This document shows, one piece after another, positions 9,089 to 18,070 of a DNA stretch of 64,000 nucleotides. A program made the position numbers and the translations under genes. Position 1 is the first letter of the stretch, and each line of letters begins with the position of its first letter. The notes under the pieces were generated by a model. The model did not search any database, had not been told where the DNA came from, and saw nothing but the letters and a program-made list of their open reading frames with translations. Source of the DNA: Polynucleobacter difficilis (lineage in GTDB: Bacteria > Pseudomonadota > Gammaproteobacteria > Burkholderiales > Burkholderiaceae); the NCBI RefSeq assembly GCF_003065365.1, contig NZ_CP023276.1, forward strand, positions 558,001-622,000, in the 5' to 3' direction.

Positions 9089-10102
9089 TTGATCACCCCC
9101 ATTCCATTAAAGACACCTTTTCGTCAGTACCTTGGCCAATTGCAATTGGCGGGCGCGTCTGTGCCGCCGGGACTGCAGGATCTTTTGGTGTCACTTACCA
9201 ATACCTGCGTGACCTTAAGCGACGAAGTTGCGCAAGGTGCGCTCATTGGTATTTTGGGTTCTGCTGGAACAGGCAATGTTCAGGGTGAAGTACAACAAAA
9301 ATTAGATGTGATCGCTAATGACTTATTGATCGCAGGTGTGCAGTCCTGCCAATCGTTGGCTGGCATTGCCTCAGAAGAGATTGAGGATCCGCTGCCGGTG
9401 GGCAAGGGAGTAGGCGACTACCTATTGCTATTTGATCCCTTGGATGGCTCCTCCAATATTGACGTTAATGTATCGATTGGTACTATTTTTTCTATTCTCA
9501 AAAAGCCCAATCCCAATGCGCCCCTCACAACCGCTGATTTTTTGCAGGCAGGACGTACGCAAGTGGCTGCCGGCTATGTGGTCTATGGACCGCAGACAAC
9601 CCTAGCCATCAGCTTAGGCGAGGGCGTGGATTTATTCACGCTGGATGCCGTCTCGGGCGAATTTTTACTGATTAAGCAGGGTGTGCAGATTTCTGAATCA
9701 ACCCGTGAATTTGCCATCAATATGTCGAATATGCGCCATTGGGCTGCACCAGTAAAACGCTACGTCGATGAATGTTTGGCTGGCAGCGGTGGTGTTCGGC
9801 AGAAAGACTTTAATATGCGCTGGATTGCGTCGATGGTCGCCGATGTGCATCGGGTGCTGTCACGCGGTGGGGTATTTATGTACCCCTGGGATCAGCGTGA
9901 TCCGAAGAAGCCGGGAAAGTTGCGTTTGATGTACGAAGCCAATCCAATGGGCTTTTTAGTGGAGCAGGCTGGCGGCGCAGTGATTAATGGCGTGGATACC
10001 ATCTTGGATTTACAGCCGCAGGGCTTGCACGAGCGCGTATCGGTGATGCTGGGCTCGAAAGAGGAAGTGAATTTACTGCGCCAGTACCACGCCGCAACGT
10101 AA
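9089..10102 (+). CDS. fbp: class 1 fructose-1,6-bisphosphatase
   Basis: The enzyme hydrolyses fructose 1,6-bisphosphate to fructose 6-phosphate in gluconeogenesis. The class I metal-binding signature DPLDGSSNIDVNVSIGTI is intact, and the C-terminal segment YEANPMGFLVEQAGG is also typical. I place the start at TTG 9089 because GGAG at 9079-9082 lies six bases upstream; the in-frame TTG at 9077 would add four residues and has no site. The chosen form has 337 residues. The gene converges on cphA with only six bases between the stop codons. It suits a cell that grows on organic acids. Confidence 0.93.
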   Translation: MITPIPLKTPFRQYLGQLQLAGASVPPGLQDLLVSLTNTCVTLSDEVAQGALIGILGSAGTGNVQGEVQQKLDVIANDLLIAGVQSCQSLAGIASEEIEDPLPVGKGVGDYLLLFDPLDGSSNIDVNVSIGTIFSILKKPNPNAPLTTADFLQAGRTQVAAGYVVYGPQTTLAISLGEGVDLFTLDAVSGEFLLIKQGVQISESTREFAINMSNMRHWAAPVKRYVDECLAGSGGVRQKDFNMRWIASMVADVHRVLSRGGVFMYPWDQRDPKKPGKLRLMYEANPMGFLVEQAGGAVINGVDTILDLQPQGLHERVSVMLGSKEEVNLLRQYHAAT

Positions 10103-10108
10103 AAAAGT

Positions 10109-12679
10109 CTAGGCTTTGACCTTGCTGGCGAGGTAGGCTAACGCCTCCTCAACTTGGTCAATCAGAATCAGGCACACATCGCCGGGCTCGAGTTGCTCCA
10201 GTGCGGTGTCAATGGCCAAGAACTCCCCCCGAATCTCTTGAACGTGTTTTGCTTTGGTAGTGCCAACCAGGCCTTCTTGCAAGAGCTTTAATACTTCACC
10301 ATCTTCGCGACCACGCTGGCATTGGTCTTGATACAAAATAACGTGATCAAAGGCATTGCCCAGGATTTTGGTCAGGGCGCGAATGTCGTCGTCGCGGCGA
10401 TCGCCTGCACCGCTAATCACCACATGGCTACGCTTTGGTTGCATGGCTTGAATGCCATCAACCAAGGCACGCATGGCATCCGGGTTGTGCCCATAATCGG
10501 CTACCACGGTTGCGCCGCGGTACTCAAAGAGATTGAATCGACCTGGCGCAGAATTTGCGCTGGCGTCAAACGTAGCCAGTCCAGAACTCACGGCGCTCCA
10601 CGGCAATCCAAGAGCCCAGACTGCGCCTACTGAGGCCATCGCATTGTCAATCTGGAAGGGGAGTAGACCCTGGTTGGTCATTGGAATACGTTTGACTGGA
10701 ATGCGGTGGATTTCTTCCGTCCCTTTGGCGGCAACAATGTCGGTCCCGTCAAAAAATACAACCCGTTTATTTTGAGCGCGGTGCGCCACGATTACGGGGT
10801 GGGTTGGATCATGGGAGAAGAAGGTAATGTCGCCCGGGCAGCTCTCCCGCATCTTCACTACTAGTGGATCCATTGCATTGAGAACCGCAACCCCAGTAGC
10901 GGAAACATTTTGTACGATCACCCGCTTCACGGTGACCAAGTCATCAACACTGTGAATAAAATTCATGCCCAAGTGATCGCCTTCACCAATATTGGTAACT
11001 ACGGCAACGTCGCAGCGATCAAATCCCAATCCTTCGCGCAAAATGCCGCCACGCGCAGTTTCCAGAACAGCTGCGTCGACGTCGGGGTGCATTAAGACAT
11101 TGCGGGCGCTCTTGGGGCCGCTGCAGTCGCCCGTATCAATCCGTCGACCTTCGATATAAACACCATCGGTTGTGGTCATGCCAATGCGCAGACCGGTTTC
11201 ATGGATCAGGTGGGCAATCAAACGAACCGTGGTGGTTTTTCCATTGGTGCCGGTTACTGCCACTGTTGGAATGCGGCCATTGTCACCGTCTGGGAACATC
11301 ATGTTGATGATGTGCTCGCCAACGGGGCGGCCTTTGCCGTAAGACGGTTGTAAATGCATCCGTAAGCCCGGCGCTGCATTTACCTCAACAATACCGCCAC
11401 CTTGTGCCTCTAAGGGTTTATAAATTGCCTCGCAGAGAATATCCACGCCGGCAATATCAAGTCCAATCATCTGCGCTGCTGCGACGGCGCTCGCTGCCAC
11501 ATCGGGGTGGACGTCTTCGGTTACATCGGTTGCAGTGCCGCCCGTACTTAAATTCGCGTTATTGCGCAAGAGAATGCGCTCACCCATTTTAGGAATGTAG
11601 GCAATATCCAAATTCACTGCAGCCAGGGTCGAAATTGCAATCGCATCTAAACGAATCTTCGTTAATGCGGTGGCGTGACCATCTCCGCGCAAGGGGTTTT
11701 TATTCTCGAGCGCAACCAATTGCTCAATCGTATGCACACCATCACCAATCACTTGGGCCGGCTCACGTCTTGCCGCCGCAACCAGCTGATTGCCTACCAC
11801 CAATAAACGGTAATCTTGACCTGGTAAGTAGCGTTCAACGATGGTTTGCCTGCCGTAGGCTTGGGTTACTTCAAAACCAGCGCGCACCTGTTCTTCGCTA
11901 CGAATGTTAGCAACGACGCCTTTGCCTTGATTGCCGTCTTTTGGCTTTAATACAATCGGCCCGCCAATCGCTTGGGCTGCGCGCCAGGCCTCATCAGCGC
12001 TGGTAACCACTTCACCGTGGGGAACGGATACTCCGGCAGCATGCAGCAGATTTTTGGTGAGCTCCTTGTCTTGCGCAATCGATTCGGCAATCGCACTGGT
12101 GTCGCTGGTCTCAGCAGCTTGAATACGTTTTTGCTTACTACCCCAGCCAAACTGCACCATACTGCCTTCAGTCATGCGCCGATACGGAATGTGGTGCGCG
12201 ATGGCAGCATCGACGATCGAGCCAGTGCTTGGTCCCAAGCGAACCTCTTCGTATAAGGAGGCCAGTTCACTTAATGCAGTTGCCAGATCAAATGGCGCTT
12301 CATCGCGAGCTGCTTGGATTAAAGCGAGCGCAAAGTCAAAGGCCATTCTCCCAACTGCTTCTTCAGTGTATTCAACTACTACTTGATACACGCCCACATC
12401 GGACGTTTGAATGGTTCGACTGAAAGTAACAGGGCAACCCGCTTGCGCTTGCAGATCAAGTGCGGCATGTTCAATGACGTGTGCCAACGAGACTATTTCG
12501 GTTTTGCCACTAAAGCGCATAAAACCGAGTTGGGGAAAGCGCTCTCGCAGCTTGACTTCAAAGGTAGGCAGCTGATCGATTGCGCGTTCCGAAGGGTCGC
12601 AATCAACAATTGCTTCCAGAGCAGTGTGCCTGCTCCACAAATTGGGCCCACGCAACATGCGAATCCGAGATACTTTCAA
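10109..12679 (-). CDS. cphA: cyanophycin synthetase
   Basis: CphA polymerises aspartate and arginine, with ATP, into the storage polymer cyanophycin. The 856 residues show the expected order: an N-terminal domain beginning MKVSRIRMLRGPNLWSRH, an ATP-grasp domain (about 210-460; VLKPKDGNQGKGV and IVEVNAAPGLRMHL), and a Mur-ligase-like domain with P-loop VTGTNGKTTT near residue 477 and a complete C-terminal lobe (ADYGHNPDAMRAL). The start is TTG, placed immediately after the TAA of the upstream paralogue (TAATTG), so translation is probably coupled. Minus-strand operon with the CphA-like gene. Confidence 0.94.
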   Translation of the reverse strand: MKVSRIRMLRGPNLWSRHTALEAIVDCDPSERAIDQLPTFEVKLRERFPQLGFMRFSGKTEIVSLAHVIEHAALDLQAQAGCPVTFSRTIQTSDVGVYQVVVEYTEEAVGRMAFDFALALIQAARDEAPFDLATALSELASLYEEVRLGPSTGSIVDAAIAHHIPYRRMTEGSMVQFGWGSKQKRIQAAETSDTSAIAESIAQDKELTKNLLHAAGVSVPHGEVVTSADEAWRAAQAIGGPIVLKPKDGNQGKGVVANIRSEEQVRAGFEVTQAYGRQTIVERYLPGQDYRLLVVGNQLVAAARREPAQVIGDGVHTIEQLVALENKNPLRGDGHATALTKIRLDAIAISTLAAVNLDIAYIPKMGERILLRNNANLSTGGTATDVTEDVHPDVAASAVAAAQMIGLDIAGVDILCEAIYKPLEAQGGGIVEVNAAPGLRMHLQPSYGKGRPVGEHIINMMFPDGDNGRIPTVAVTGTNGKTTTVRLIAHLIHETGLRIGMTTTDGVYIEGRRIDTGDCSGPKSARNVLMHPDVDAAVLETARGGILREGLGFDRCDVAVVTNIGEGDHLGMNFIHSVDDLVTVKRVIVQNVSATGVAVLNAMDPLVVKMRESCPGDITFFSHDPTHPVIVAHRAQNKRVVFFDGTDIVAAKGTEEIHRIPVKRIPMTNQGLLPFQIDNAMASVGAVWALGLPWSAVSSGLATFDASANSAPGRFNLFEYRGATVVADYGHNPDAMRALVDGIQAMQPKRSHVVISGAGDRRDDDIRALTKILGNAFDHVILYQDQCQRGREDGEVLKLLQEGLVGTTKAKHVQEIRGEFLAIDTALEQLEPGDVCLILIDQVEEALAYLASKVKA

Positions 12680-14875
12680 TTACGCCTCTGTCTGGGATGC
12701 GCTGGCAGAATAAAACGTCTCTGTACCAGCAAGAATAATATTAAAAGGAATATCCAAAGCCCACGCTGTTGCTATTGCTGCAGCTAAATTAATGGATTTC
12801 CATTGCGCGCTTTCCGGGGTGCTCTTTGGATTTTTAGGTAAGTGCAGTACTTGCTCGCCACGCCGTGCCGTTTTTAAAACAATTTCTTGATCGCGTACCA
12901 GCACAGCACGCCCACCTTGTTTCAAGTGATCTTCAATTAGTGGAGCAGTCTCATTGCGGGAGAAGAAAATCACCTCGCCGTCACATAGCTCAGCCATCTT
13001 GGCTACTAGGGGATCGTCGGCGTTGAGAACGGCAGCGCCATTGGGCAACACCACATCCACTTGGGTGCGCACAATGCTGAACAGTTGATCTTCATCGTAG
13101 ATCGCATATTCTGGGAAGCGGGTACTGGAATCGATATTGAGAACGACACCAACCTGACAGCGATCGTAGGCAAGGCCTTCTATTAGCATCGATAGGTGGT
13201 TGTTTTCAATTACCGCAGCTTCGACTGCTCGATTGAGAAGGGTGCGGCGGGCGTTTTCCCAATCTGATGGCTTCTCTTTTTTAATGATGCGGTTGCCAAA
13301 ATAGAGTTGATTGCCACACGACACACCAACATATTGGTTTGTCAGTCTCAGGAAGTGACCAACCATTTCAGCGACCAGCGTTTTGCCTTTGGATCCGGTG
13401 ATGCCAACGAGTGGAATTCTGAAATCGACATTGGCCGGGAACAGATGATCTGCAATCGCCTTGCCAACCGGCTGCGGCGTTCCGCTGGCTGGTTTTAGGT
13501 GCATCAATAAGCCAGGGCCGGCATTGACTTCCACAATCGCAGCCCCTTGTTCCTCAAACGGCTTGCTAATGTCTTGCGCTACTAAGTCGACACCCGCAAT
13601 TTCAAGCCCAACTACCCGTGCTGCCAATGCAACTTGCCGCGCCACTTCGGGGTGTACCTGATCGGTTACGTCAAAAGCAACGTTGCCGTTGCTCTGAATA
13701 AATACCCGTTGCCCTTCCGCCGGAATAGCCTTTGCGCTGAGTTTTTGCCGCGTCAGCTCAAGTTCGACGGCGGAGTCAACGCGTACCGGATTTAAGGGGC
13801 ACTCTTCTGCGGTGCCGCGCCGTGGATCTGAATTGATTTGCAGGTTGATTAGCTCAACTACAGTGTGCTTGCCGTCACCCACAATCCAAACGGTTTCCCC
13901 TTTGGCTGCAGCAACGACCTGATTACCCACTACGAGAAGCCGATGTTCATCACCCAAAATATGGCGCTCGACTAATACAGCACTGCCTTCCTCTACTGCA
14001 ACGGCGTAGGCTGCTTCGACTTCCTCTTGGGTGTACAGATTAATGAAAACGCCGCGGCCGTGATTGCCATCAATCGGCTTGACTACCACCGGTAAGCCGA
14101 TGTCTTCTGCTGCATCCCAGGCGTCTAGTGCGGTCGCGACAATGCGGCCTTCGGGAGTAGGTAATCCGGCGCTATTTAATAAGCTTTTGGTGAGGTCTTT
14201 ATCGCGCGATACACTTTCGGCGATGGCACTAGTGCGGTCGGTTTCCGCCGTCCAAATGCGGCGCTGTTTTGCGCCATAGCCCAGCTGAACCAGGTTGCCA
14301 CTGGATAGGCGAATCCATGGAACGCCTTTCTCTTCGGCAGCATAAACAATGCTCGCCGTGCTGGGGCCAAGTAAGAGGTCATCGCCGACGTCACGTAACT
14401 GTTCAACCAGTTGCTTTAACAGAATCGAGGCATCCTGCGTATCCTGCGCTAGCGCCAAGTAGAGGTCGCGCGCGTATTCCAAGGCGGTTAAGGTAACTTT
14501 CTCATTGATTGCGCTGACGATCACTTTGTAAACGCCCCGGCGATCGCCATCGCGTGCTTTGCCAAAGCCGCCAGGGATACCGGCCATGTTTTGTAACTCA
14601 AGGGTAAGGTGCTCGAGGATGTGGGCAGGCCAAGTGCCTTCCTGAATCCGCTTTAAAAACCCGCCGTGCTCGCCGTAGCTGCAGCGGTGCTCGACTAGGG
14701 CAGGCATACAGGCCACTAGGCGCTCATAAAACCCGGGGATGAGGTTGGATGGATAGTCTTCCAGATCGCCAATGTCGACCCAAACCTCGATCACCGGGTG
14801 ATAGGTCCACATATTGGGGCCCCGGAGATGCTTGACGCTTAAGATCTCAATGGTTTTATCGAGTAATTGGGGCAT
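12680..14875 (-). CDS. second cyanophycin synthetase-like protein (CphA'), lacking the last lobe
   Basis: This 731-residue paralogue lies directly upstream of cphA and starts MPQLLDKTIEILSVKHLRGP. It has the N-terminal domain, an ATP-grasp domain (VVKPIDGNHGRGV; IVEVNAGPGLLMHL) and the first part of the Mur-ligase-like domain with P-loop GITGSKGKT near residue 490. It ends about 125 residues short of CphA: the C-terminal lobe with the DYGHNPDAM-type motif is missing. Tandem cphA'/cphA genes are known in Burkholderiales such as Ralstonia eutropha. Whether this copy makes polymer, primes it or assists CphA cannot be told from sequence. Confidence 0.85.
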   Translation of the reverse strand: MPQLLDKTIEILSVKHLRGPNMWTYHPVIEVWVDIGDLEDYPSNLIPGFYERLVACMPALVEHRCSYGEHGGFLKRIQEGTWPAHILEHLTLELQNMAGIPGGFGKARDGDRRGVYKVIVSAINEKVTLTALEYARDLYLALAQDTQDASILLKQLVEQLRDVGDDLLLGPSTASIVYAAEEKGVPWIRLSSGNLVQLGYGAKQRRIWTAETDRTSAIAESVSRDKDLTKSLLNSAGLPTPEGRIVATALDAWDAAEDIGLPVVVKPIDGNHGRGVFINLYTQEEVEAAYAVAVEEGSAVLVERHILGDEHRLLVVGNQVVAAAKGETVWIVGDGKHTVVELINLQINSDPRRGTAEECPLNPVRVDSAVELELTRQKLSAKAIPAEGQRVFIQSNGNVAFDVTDQVHPEVARQVALAARVVGLEIAGVDLVAQDISKPFEEQGAAIVEVNAGPGLLMHLKPASGTPQPVGKAIADHLFPANVDFRIPLVGITGSKGKTLVAEMVGHFLRLTNQYVGVSCGNQLYFGNRIIKKEKPSDWENARRTLLNRAVEAAVIENNHLSMLIEGLAYDRCQVGVVLNIDSSTRFPEYAIYDEDQLFSIVRTQVDVVLPNGAAVLNADDPLVAKMAELCDGEVIFFSRNETAPLIEDHLKQGGRAVLVRDQEIVLKTARRGEQVLHLPKNPKSTPESAQWKSINLAAAIATAWALDIPFNIILAGTETFYSASASQTEA

Positions 14876-14957
14876 AAAAACGGGATCTCTTAACTTCGGG
14901 CTAGGTAGCGCTTTGCAGCATCGAATGGGCGGGGAAAAGGGTCAGAAGTGAAAAGAA

Positions 14958-15008
14958 TGACAGATTCATGCTTAAACGCTGGACCGGCTCCATAAGTTGA
15001 CAGATTCA
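14958..15008. repeat. 11-bp direct repeat in the cyanophycin divergent promoter region
   Basis: TGACAGATTCA occurs at 14958-14968 and again, exactly, at 14998-15008, giving a 40-base period (close to four helical turns). Both copies lie in the 175-base gap between the divergent cphA' and ABC-transporter genes. This would suit two binding sites for one regulator controlling both directions, but the protein is unknown. Confidence 0.5.
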
Positions 15009-15013
15009 ATAAA

Positions 15014-15040
15014 TTGAAAAGATCTTCGCTCCACTATACT
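15014..15040 (+). promoter_or_regulatory. likely promoter of the cyanophycin ABC transporter
   Basis: TTGAAA at 15014-15019 and TATACT at 15035-15040 are separated by 15 bases, a short but workable spacer. The -10 box ends ten bases before ATG 15051 and no Shine-Dalgarno is visible, so the leader would be only a few bases long. Confidence 0.4.
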
Positions 15041-15050
15041 TTGACTACCC

Positions 15051-17270
15051 ATGGAACCCGATTTTTCCGCACTTTCGCCGCCGCTTCCAGCGCATTGGCA
15101 AGATAGCTTGGCGGCCCAATCGCTCCCAGCGTTACAGCCCTTGTCGCCCAGAGCCTGGATCGAGCTCGATCTGGATGCGGGCCTGCATTTTAATAAATCG
15201 CTACTGCTTGTTAATGGCGATTTTCTGGTGTGGGTCAATGGCGCGCAGTGTCAAGCATGGCCCATTCAAGCTGGACTGGATTTAAGTCATTCGGACCATG
15301 CTGGCGTAGGTTGCTTGCGTTTACAGCAGGGCGATACCTTACTTGCGCTATGGCACTTCACCCTCGCCGTCAATCCCCAAGTGCTGCGCTTGCAGGCTGC
15401 CTTTTGGAATGAGCAACACGCATCGCAAGCGCCAGTGGGCTTGCTCAGCGATGACGATCTATTAGACGATAAGCCACCTTCCACCTGGACACTATTTAAG
15501 TTGTGGCGTTTTGCGAAGCCATATAAAAAAGAGTTATTTTTCGGATTAATTCTGACCTTAGCATCAACTGGCGCAACCCTCGTGCCGCCATACCTGACGA
15601 TGCCGCTGATGGATAACATCTTGATTCCATATGAGCGGGGCCAGCCCATCGATTTTGATCTGGCGCGTTTGTACTTGGGTGCGCTGCTGGCAGCTGCTTT
15701 ATTGGCCTGGGGTTTGGGCTGGTGGCGCACTTACTTGCTGGCCTTGGTGAGCGAGCGCATTGGCGCGGATCTGCGCAACACTACGTTTGAGCATCTATTA
15801 AAACTATCGCTGGAATACTTTGGCGGTAAACGTACTGGTGATTTGATTGCGCGCATCGGCACTGAGACCGATCGGCTTTGTGTTTTTCTGTCGCTCTACC
15901 TGCTTGATTTTATAACCGATCTGATCATGATCATCATGACCGCCGCTATTTTGGCGTCGATCGATCCGCTGCTTGCATTGGTGACATTGGCACCACTGCC
16001 ATTCATTGCGTGGATGATTCACGTAGTGCGCGATCGATTGCGTTACGGCTTTGAAAAGATTGATCGCATTTGGGGAGAAGTCACCAATGTGCTGACCGAT
16101 ACCATTCCAGGTATTCGCGTAGTGAAGGCCTTCGCCCAAGAAAAGCGTGAATTGAAACGCTTTGTAGATTCCAATCACCATAATTTACAAATCAATGACC
16201 GCGTTAATCGCGTCTGGAGTTTGTTTACCCCCACAGTGACCTTGTTAACCGAGGTTGGTCTATTGGTGGTGTGGGCGTTTGGTATTTGGCAGGTTGCCAA
16301 TAACAATGTCTCGGTCGGTGTATTGGTTGCCTTTTTGGCCTACATCGGTCGCTTTTACATTCGCCTTGACACCATGAGTCGCATTGTTTCCCATACGCAA
16401 AAGGCGGCTGCTGGTACGAAGCGAATTTTTGATATCTTGGATCACGTTTCCAGCGTGCCGGAGCCGGTCAATCCAGCGCCACTCGGCCCGATTCAAGGAA
16501 AGATTGATTTACGTGGCGTTGGCTTTCGTTATGGCAATCGCGCGGTCACCAAAGGCATTGACTTGCACATTGCGCCCGGCGAAATGATTGGTCTAGTAGG
16601 GCATAGTGGTTCCGGAAAAAGTACCTTGGTTAATTTAATCTGCCGATTCTATGATGTAAGTGAAGGCTCCATTACATTGGATGGGCGTGATGTTCGCAGC
16701 ATTGGTATTGCTGATTACCGCAGGTGCATTGGTCTTGTATTACAAGAGCCCTTCTTATTTTTTGGAACCATCGCCGATAACATTGCCTATGGCAAGCCCG
16801 ACGCATCGCGCGAGGAGATTATTGAGGCGGCTAGGGCGGCGCACGCCCATGAGTTTATTTTGCGTTTGCCCTTGGGTTATGACTCGCTCGTGGGTGAGCG
16901 CGGCCAATCGCTATCCGGCGGTGAGCGCCAACGCATTTCGATTGCACGCGCCTTATTGATTAATCCCAGCATTCTGATTTTGGATGAGGCGACCTCGTCG
17001 GTTGACACCACCACCGAAAAAGAAATCCAGCGGGCTTTGGATAATTTGGTGAAGGGTCGTACGACGATTGCCATCGCCCACCGCCTCTCCACACTACGCA
17101 AAGCCGATCGCTTGGTGGTATTAGATAAGGGCGAGATTGTGGAGATTGGTTCGCACGATGAATTGATGGCCGCGCAAGGCGCTTACTACCAGTTGTATCA
17201 AGCACAAATTCGCCACGCTACCGAATTGGTGGAAGGTGGCGCGATTGGAGAGACACTTGAAAAAGCCTAG
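15051..17270 (+). CDS. cyanophycin metabolism-associated ABC transporter (fused permease-ATPase)
   Basis: This 739-residue half-transporter has an unusual soluble N-terminal region of about 140 residues before the six-helix ABC exporter domain (from about residue 145). The nucleotide-binding domain follows: Walker A GHSGSGKST near 517-525, signature LSGGE near 621, Walker B ILILDEATS near 641. Exporters of this type found next to cphA and DUF1854 are annotated as cyanophycin-associated; the substrate is not known. The downstream DUF1854 gene starts inside or just before the end of this one, so the two are translationally coupled. Confidence 0.85.
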   Translation: MEPDFSALSPPLPAHWQDSLAAQSLPALQPLSPRAWIELDLDAGLHFNKSLLLVNGDFLVWVNGAQCQAWPIQAGLDLSHSDHAGVGCLRLQQGDTLLALWHFTLAVNPQVLRLQAAFWNEQHASQAPVGLLSDDDLLDDKPPSTWTLFKLWRFAKPYKKELFFGLILTLASTGATLVPPYLTMPLMDNILIPYERGQPIDFDLARLYLGALLAAALLAWGLGWWRTYLLALVSERIGADLRNTTFEHLLKLSLEYFGGKRTGDLIARIGTETDRLCVFLSLYLLDFITDLIMIIMTAAILASIDPLLALVTLAPLPFIAWMIHVVRDRLRYGFEKIDRIWGEVTNVLTDTIPGIRVVKAFAQEKRELKRFVDSNHHNLQINDRVNRVWSLFTPTVTLLTEVGLLVVWAFGIWQVANNNVSVGVLVAFLAYIGRFYIRLDTMSRIVSHTQKAAAGTKRIFDILDHVSSVPEPVNPAPLGPIQGKIDLRGVGFRYGNRAVTKGIDLHIAPGEMIGLVGHSGSGKSTLVNLICRFYDVSEGSITLDGRDVRSIGIADYRRCIGLVLQEPFLFFGTIADNIAYGKPDASREEIIEAARAAHAHEFILRLPLGYDSLVGERGQSLSGGERQRISIARALLINPSILILDEATSSVDTTTEKEIQRALDNLVKGRTTIAIAHRLSTLRKADRLVVLDKGEIVEIGSHDELMAAQGAYYQLYQAQIRHATELVEGGAIGETLEKA

Positions 17271-17721
17271 CTTGATTCGTGATTCGCTCGGACGTCTTGT
17301 CTTCATCGATGAGGCCGGCATAGAGCATGTCGATGTCCATGCGGTTCGTGCTTTCCCGATTACTGCTCCGAGTGCTGGGATCTCGCTTATGGACTCTGCT
17401 AGTAAAGAGCTCTTCTGGTTTGCATCCTTGGCGGCAATACCCGAAGAGGATCGCGCGCTGTTGATGGAGGAGCTGGCTACCCGTGAGTTCATGCCCGTCA
17501 TTGAGCAAATCAGCAGTGTATCGAGCTACGCTACTCCGAGTATTTGGGTAGTGCAGACTGACCGTGGCGAGACGCGACTGCGCCTCAATGGCGAGGAAAA
17601 TATCCGCCGCGTTGCTGGGAACACCTTGCTGATATCAGACGCCAATGGCGTGCAGTATTTGGTGCGCGATTCAAGTCAATTGGATAAACAGAGCCGCAAG
17701 TTATTGGATCGTTTTTTATAA
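17257..17721 (+). CDS. cyanophycin metabolism-associated DUF1854 protein
   Basis: This protein of about 154 residues contains the DUF1854 pattern: GRLVFIDEAG, then HAVRAFPI, then a stretch ending LLISDANGVQYLVRDSSQLDKQSRKLLDRFL (shown in part, spread over the C-terminal third). I favour TTG 17257 because GGAG at 17247-17250 lies six bases upstream; GTG 17236 would add seven residues. Either start overlaps the end of the ABC transporter gene (stop at 17270). The biochemical role is unknown; the fixed pairing with the transporter suggests they act together. Confidence 0.82.
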   Translation: MKKPSLIRDSLGRLVFIDEAGIEHVDVHAVRAFPITAPSAGISLMDSASKELFWFASLAAIPEEDRALLMEELATREFMPVIEQISSVSSYATPSIWVVQTDRGETRLRLNGEENIRRVAGNTLLISDANGVQYLVRDSSQLDKQSRKLLDRFL

Positions 17722-17762
17722 ATGGTTTTGCCTTCAGCCCCTCGTCCAGGAGCGGCATGATT

Positions 17763-17768
17763 TAAAAT
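17763..17768 (+). promoter_or_regulatory. -10 box of the tRNA-Thr gene
   Basis: TAAAAT ends nine bases before the mature 5' end of the tRNA, a normal distance for a tRNA promoter. A convincing -35 box is not evident. Confidence 0.4.
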
Positions 17769-17777
17769 AAGATTCTG

Positions 17778-17853
17778 GCCGGAATAGCTCAGTTGGTAGA
17801 GCAGCGCATTCGTAATGCGAAGGTCGGAGGTTCGATTCCTCTTTCCGGCACCA
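17778..17853 (+). tRNA. tRNA-Thr(CGT)
   Basis: A full cloverleaf of 76 bases with encoded CCA. The acceptor stem is GCCGGAA/TTCCGGC, the D-arm AGCTCAGTTGGTAGAGC, and the T-arm GGTTCGATTCC lies in a standard position. The anticodon loop TTCGTAA gives anticodon CGT, reading ACG (Thr). The central part is almost identical to E. coli thrW. Confidence 0.96.
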
Positions 17854-17884
17854 CATTGCAGTGCAATATATATATAGCGTTCTA

Positions 17885-17985
17885 ATGCGGGTTTCTACTA
17901 GTACTTCTAAAGGCTATCGAGTAGATAGCGTAAGTCCTTAGTGAGATTTTCTTGTTTATTGATGGCAATCAAGACTTACCCGCAT
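17885..17985 (+). ncRNA. candidate structured leader before tctC
   Basis: This gap could fold into a branched structure. The outer stem is ATGCGGGT (17885-17892) with ACCCGCAT (17978-17985). Inside are GCTATC/GATAGC (17913-17918 with 17924-17929, loop GAGTA), GTAAGTC (17930-17936) with GACTTAC (17973-17979), and TTGAT/ATCAA (17959-17963 with 17968-17972, loop GGCA). A competing pairing, TCTACT (17894-17899) with AGTAGA (17920-17925), would exclude the first inner hairpin. No known riboswitch family was recognised. It is transcribed only if the promoter, which I cannot place, lies upstream. Confidence 0.35.
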
Positions 17986-18070
17986 GAATTGTTTAAAAAT
18001 CCTGTCTGTAATGTTGTACATAAAAAAACCAGATTCACAATTGGTAAACCATTCTTCCGGAGGAGCATTC

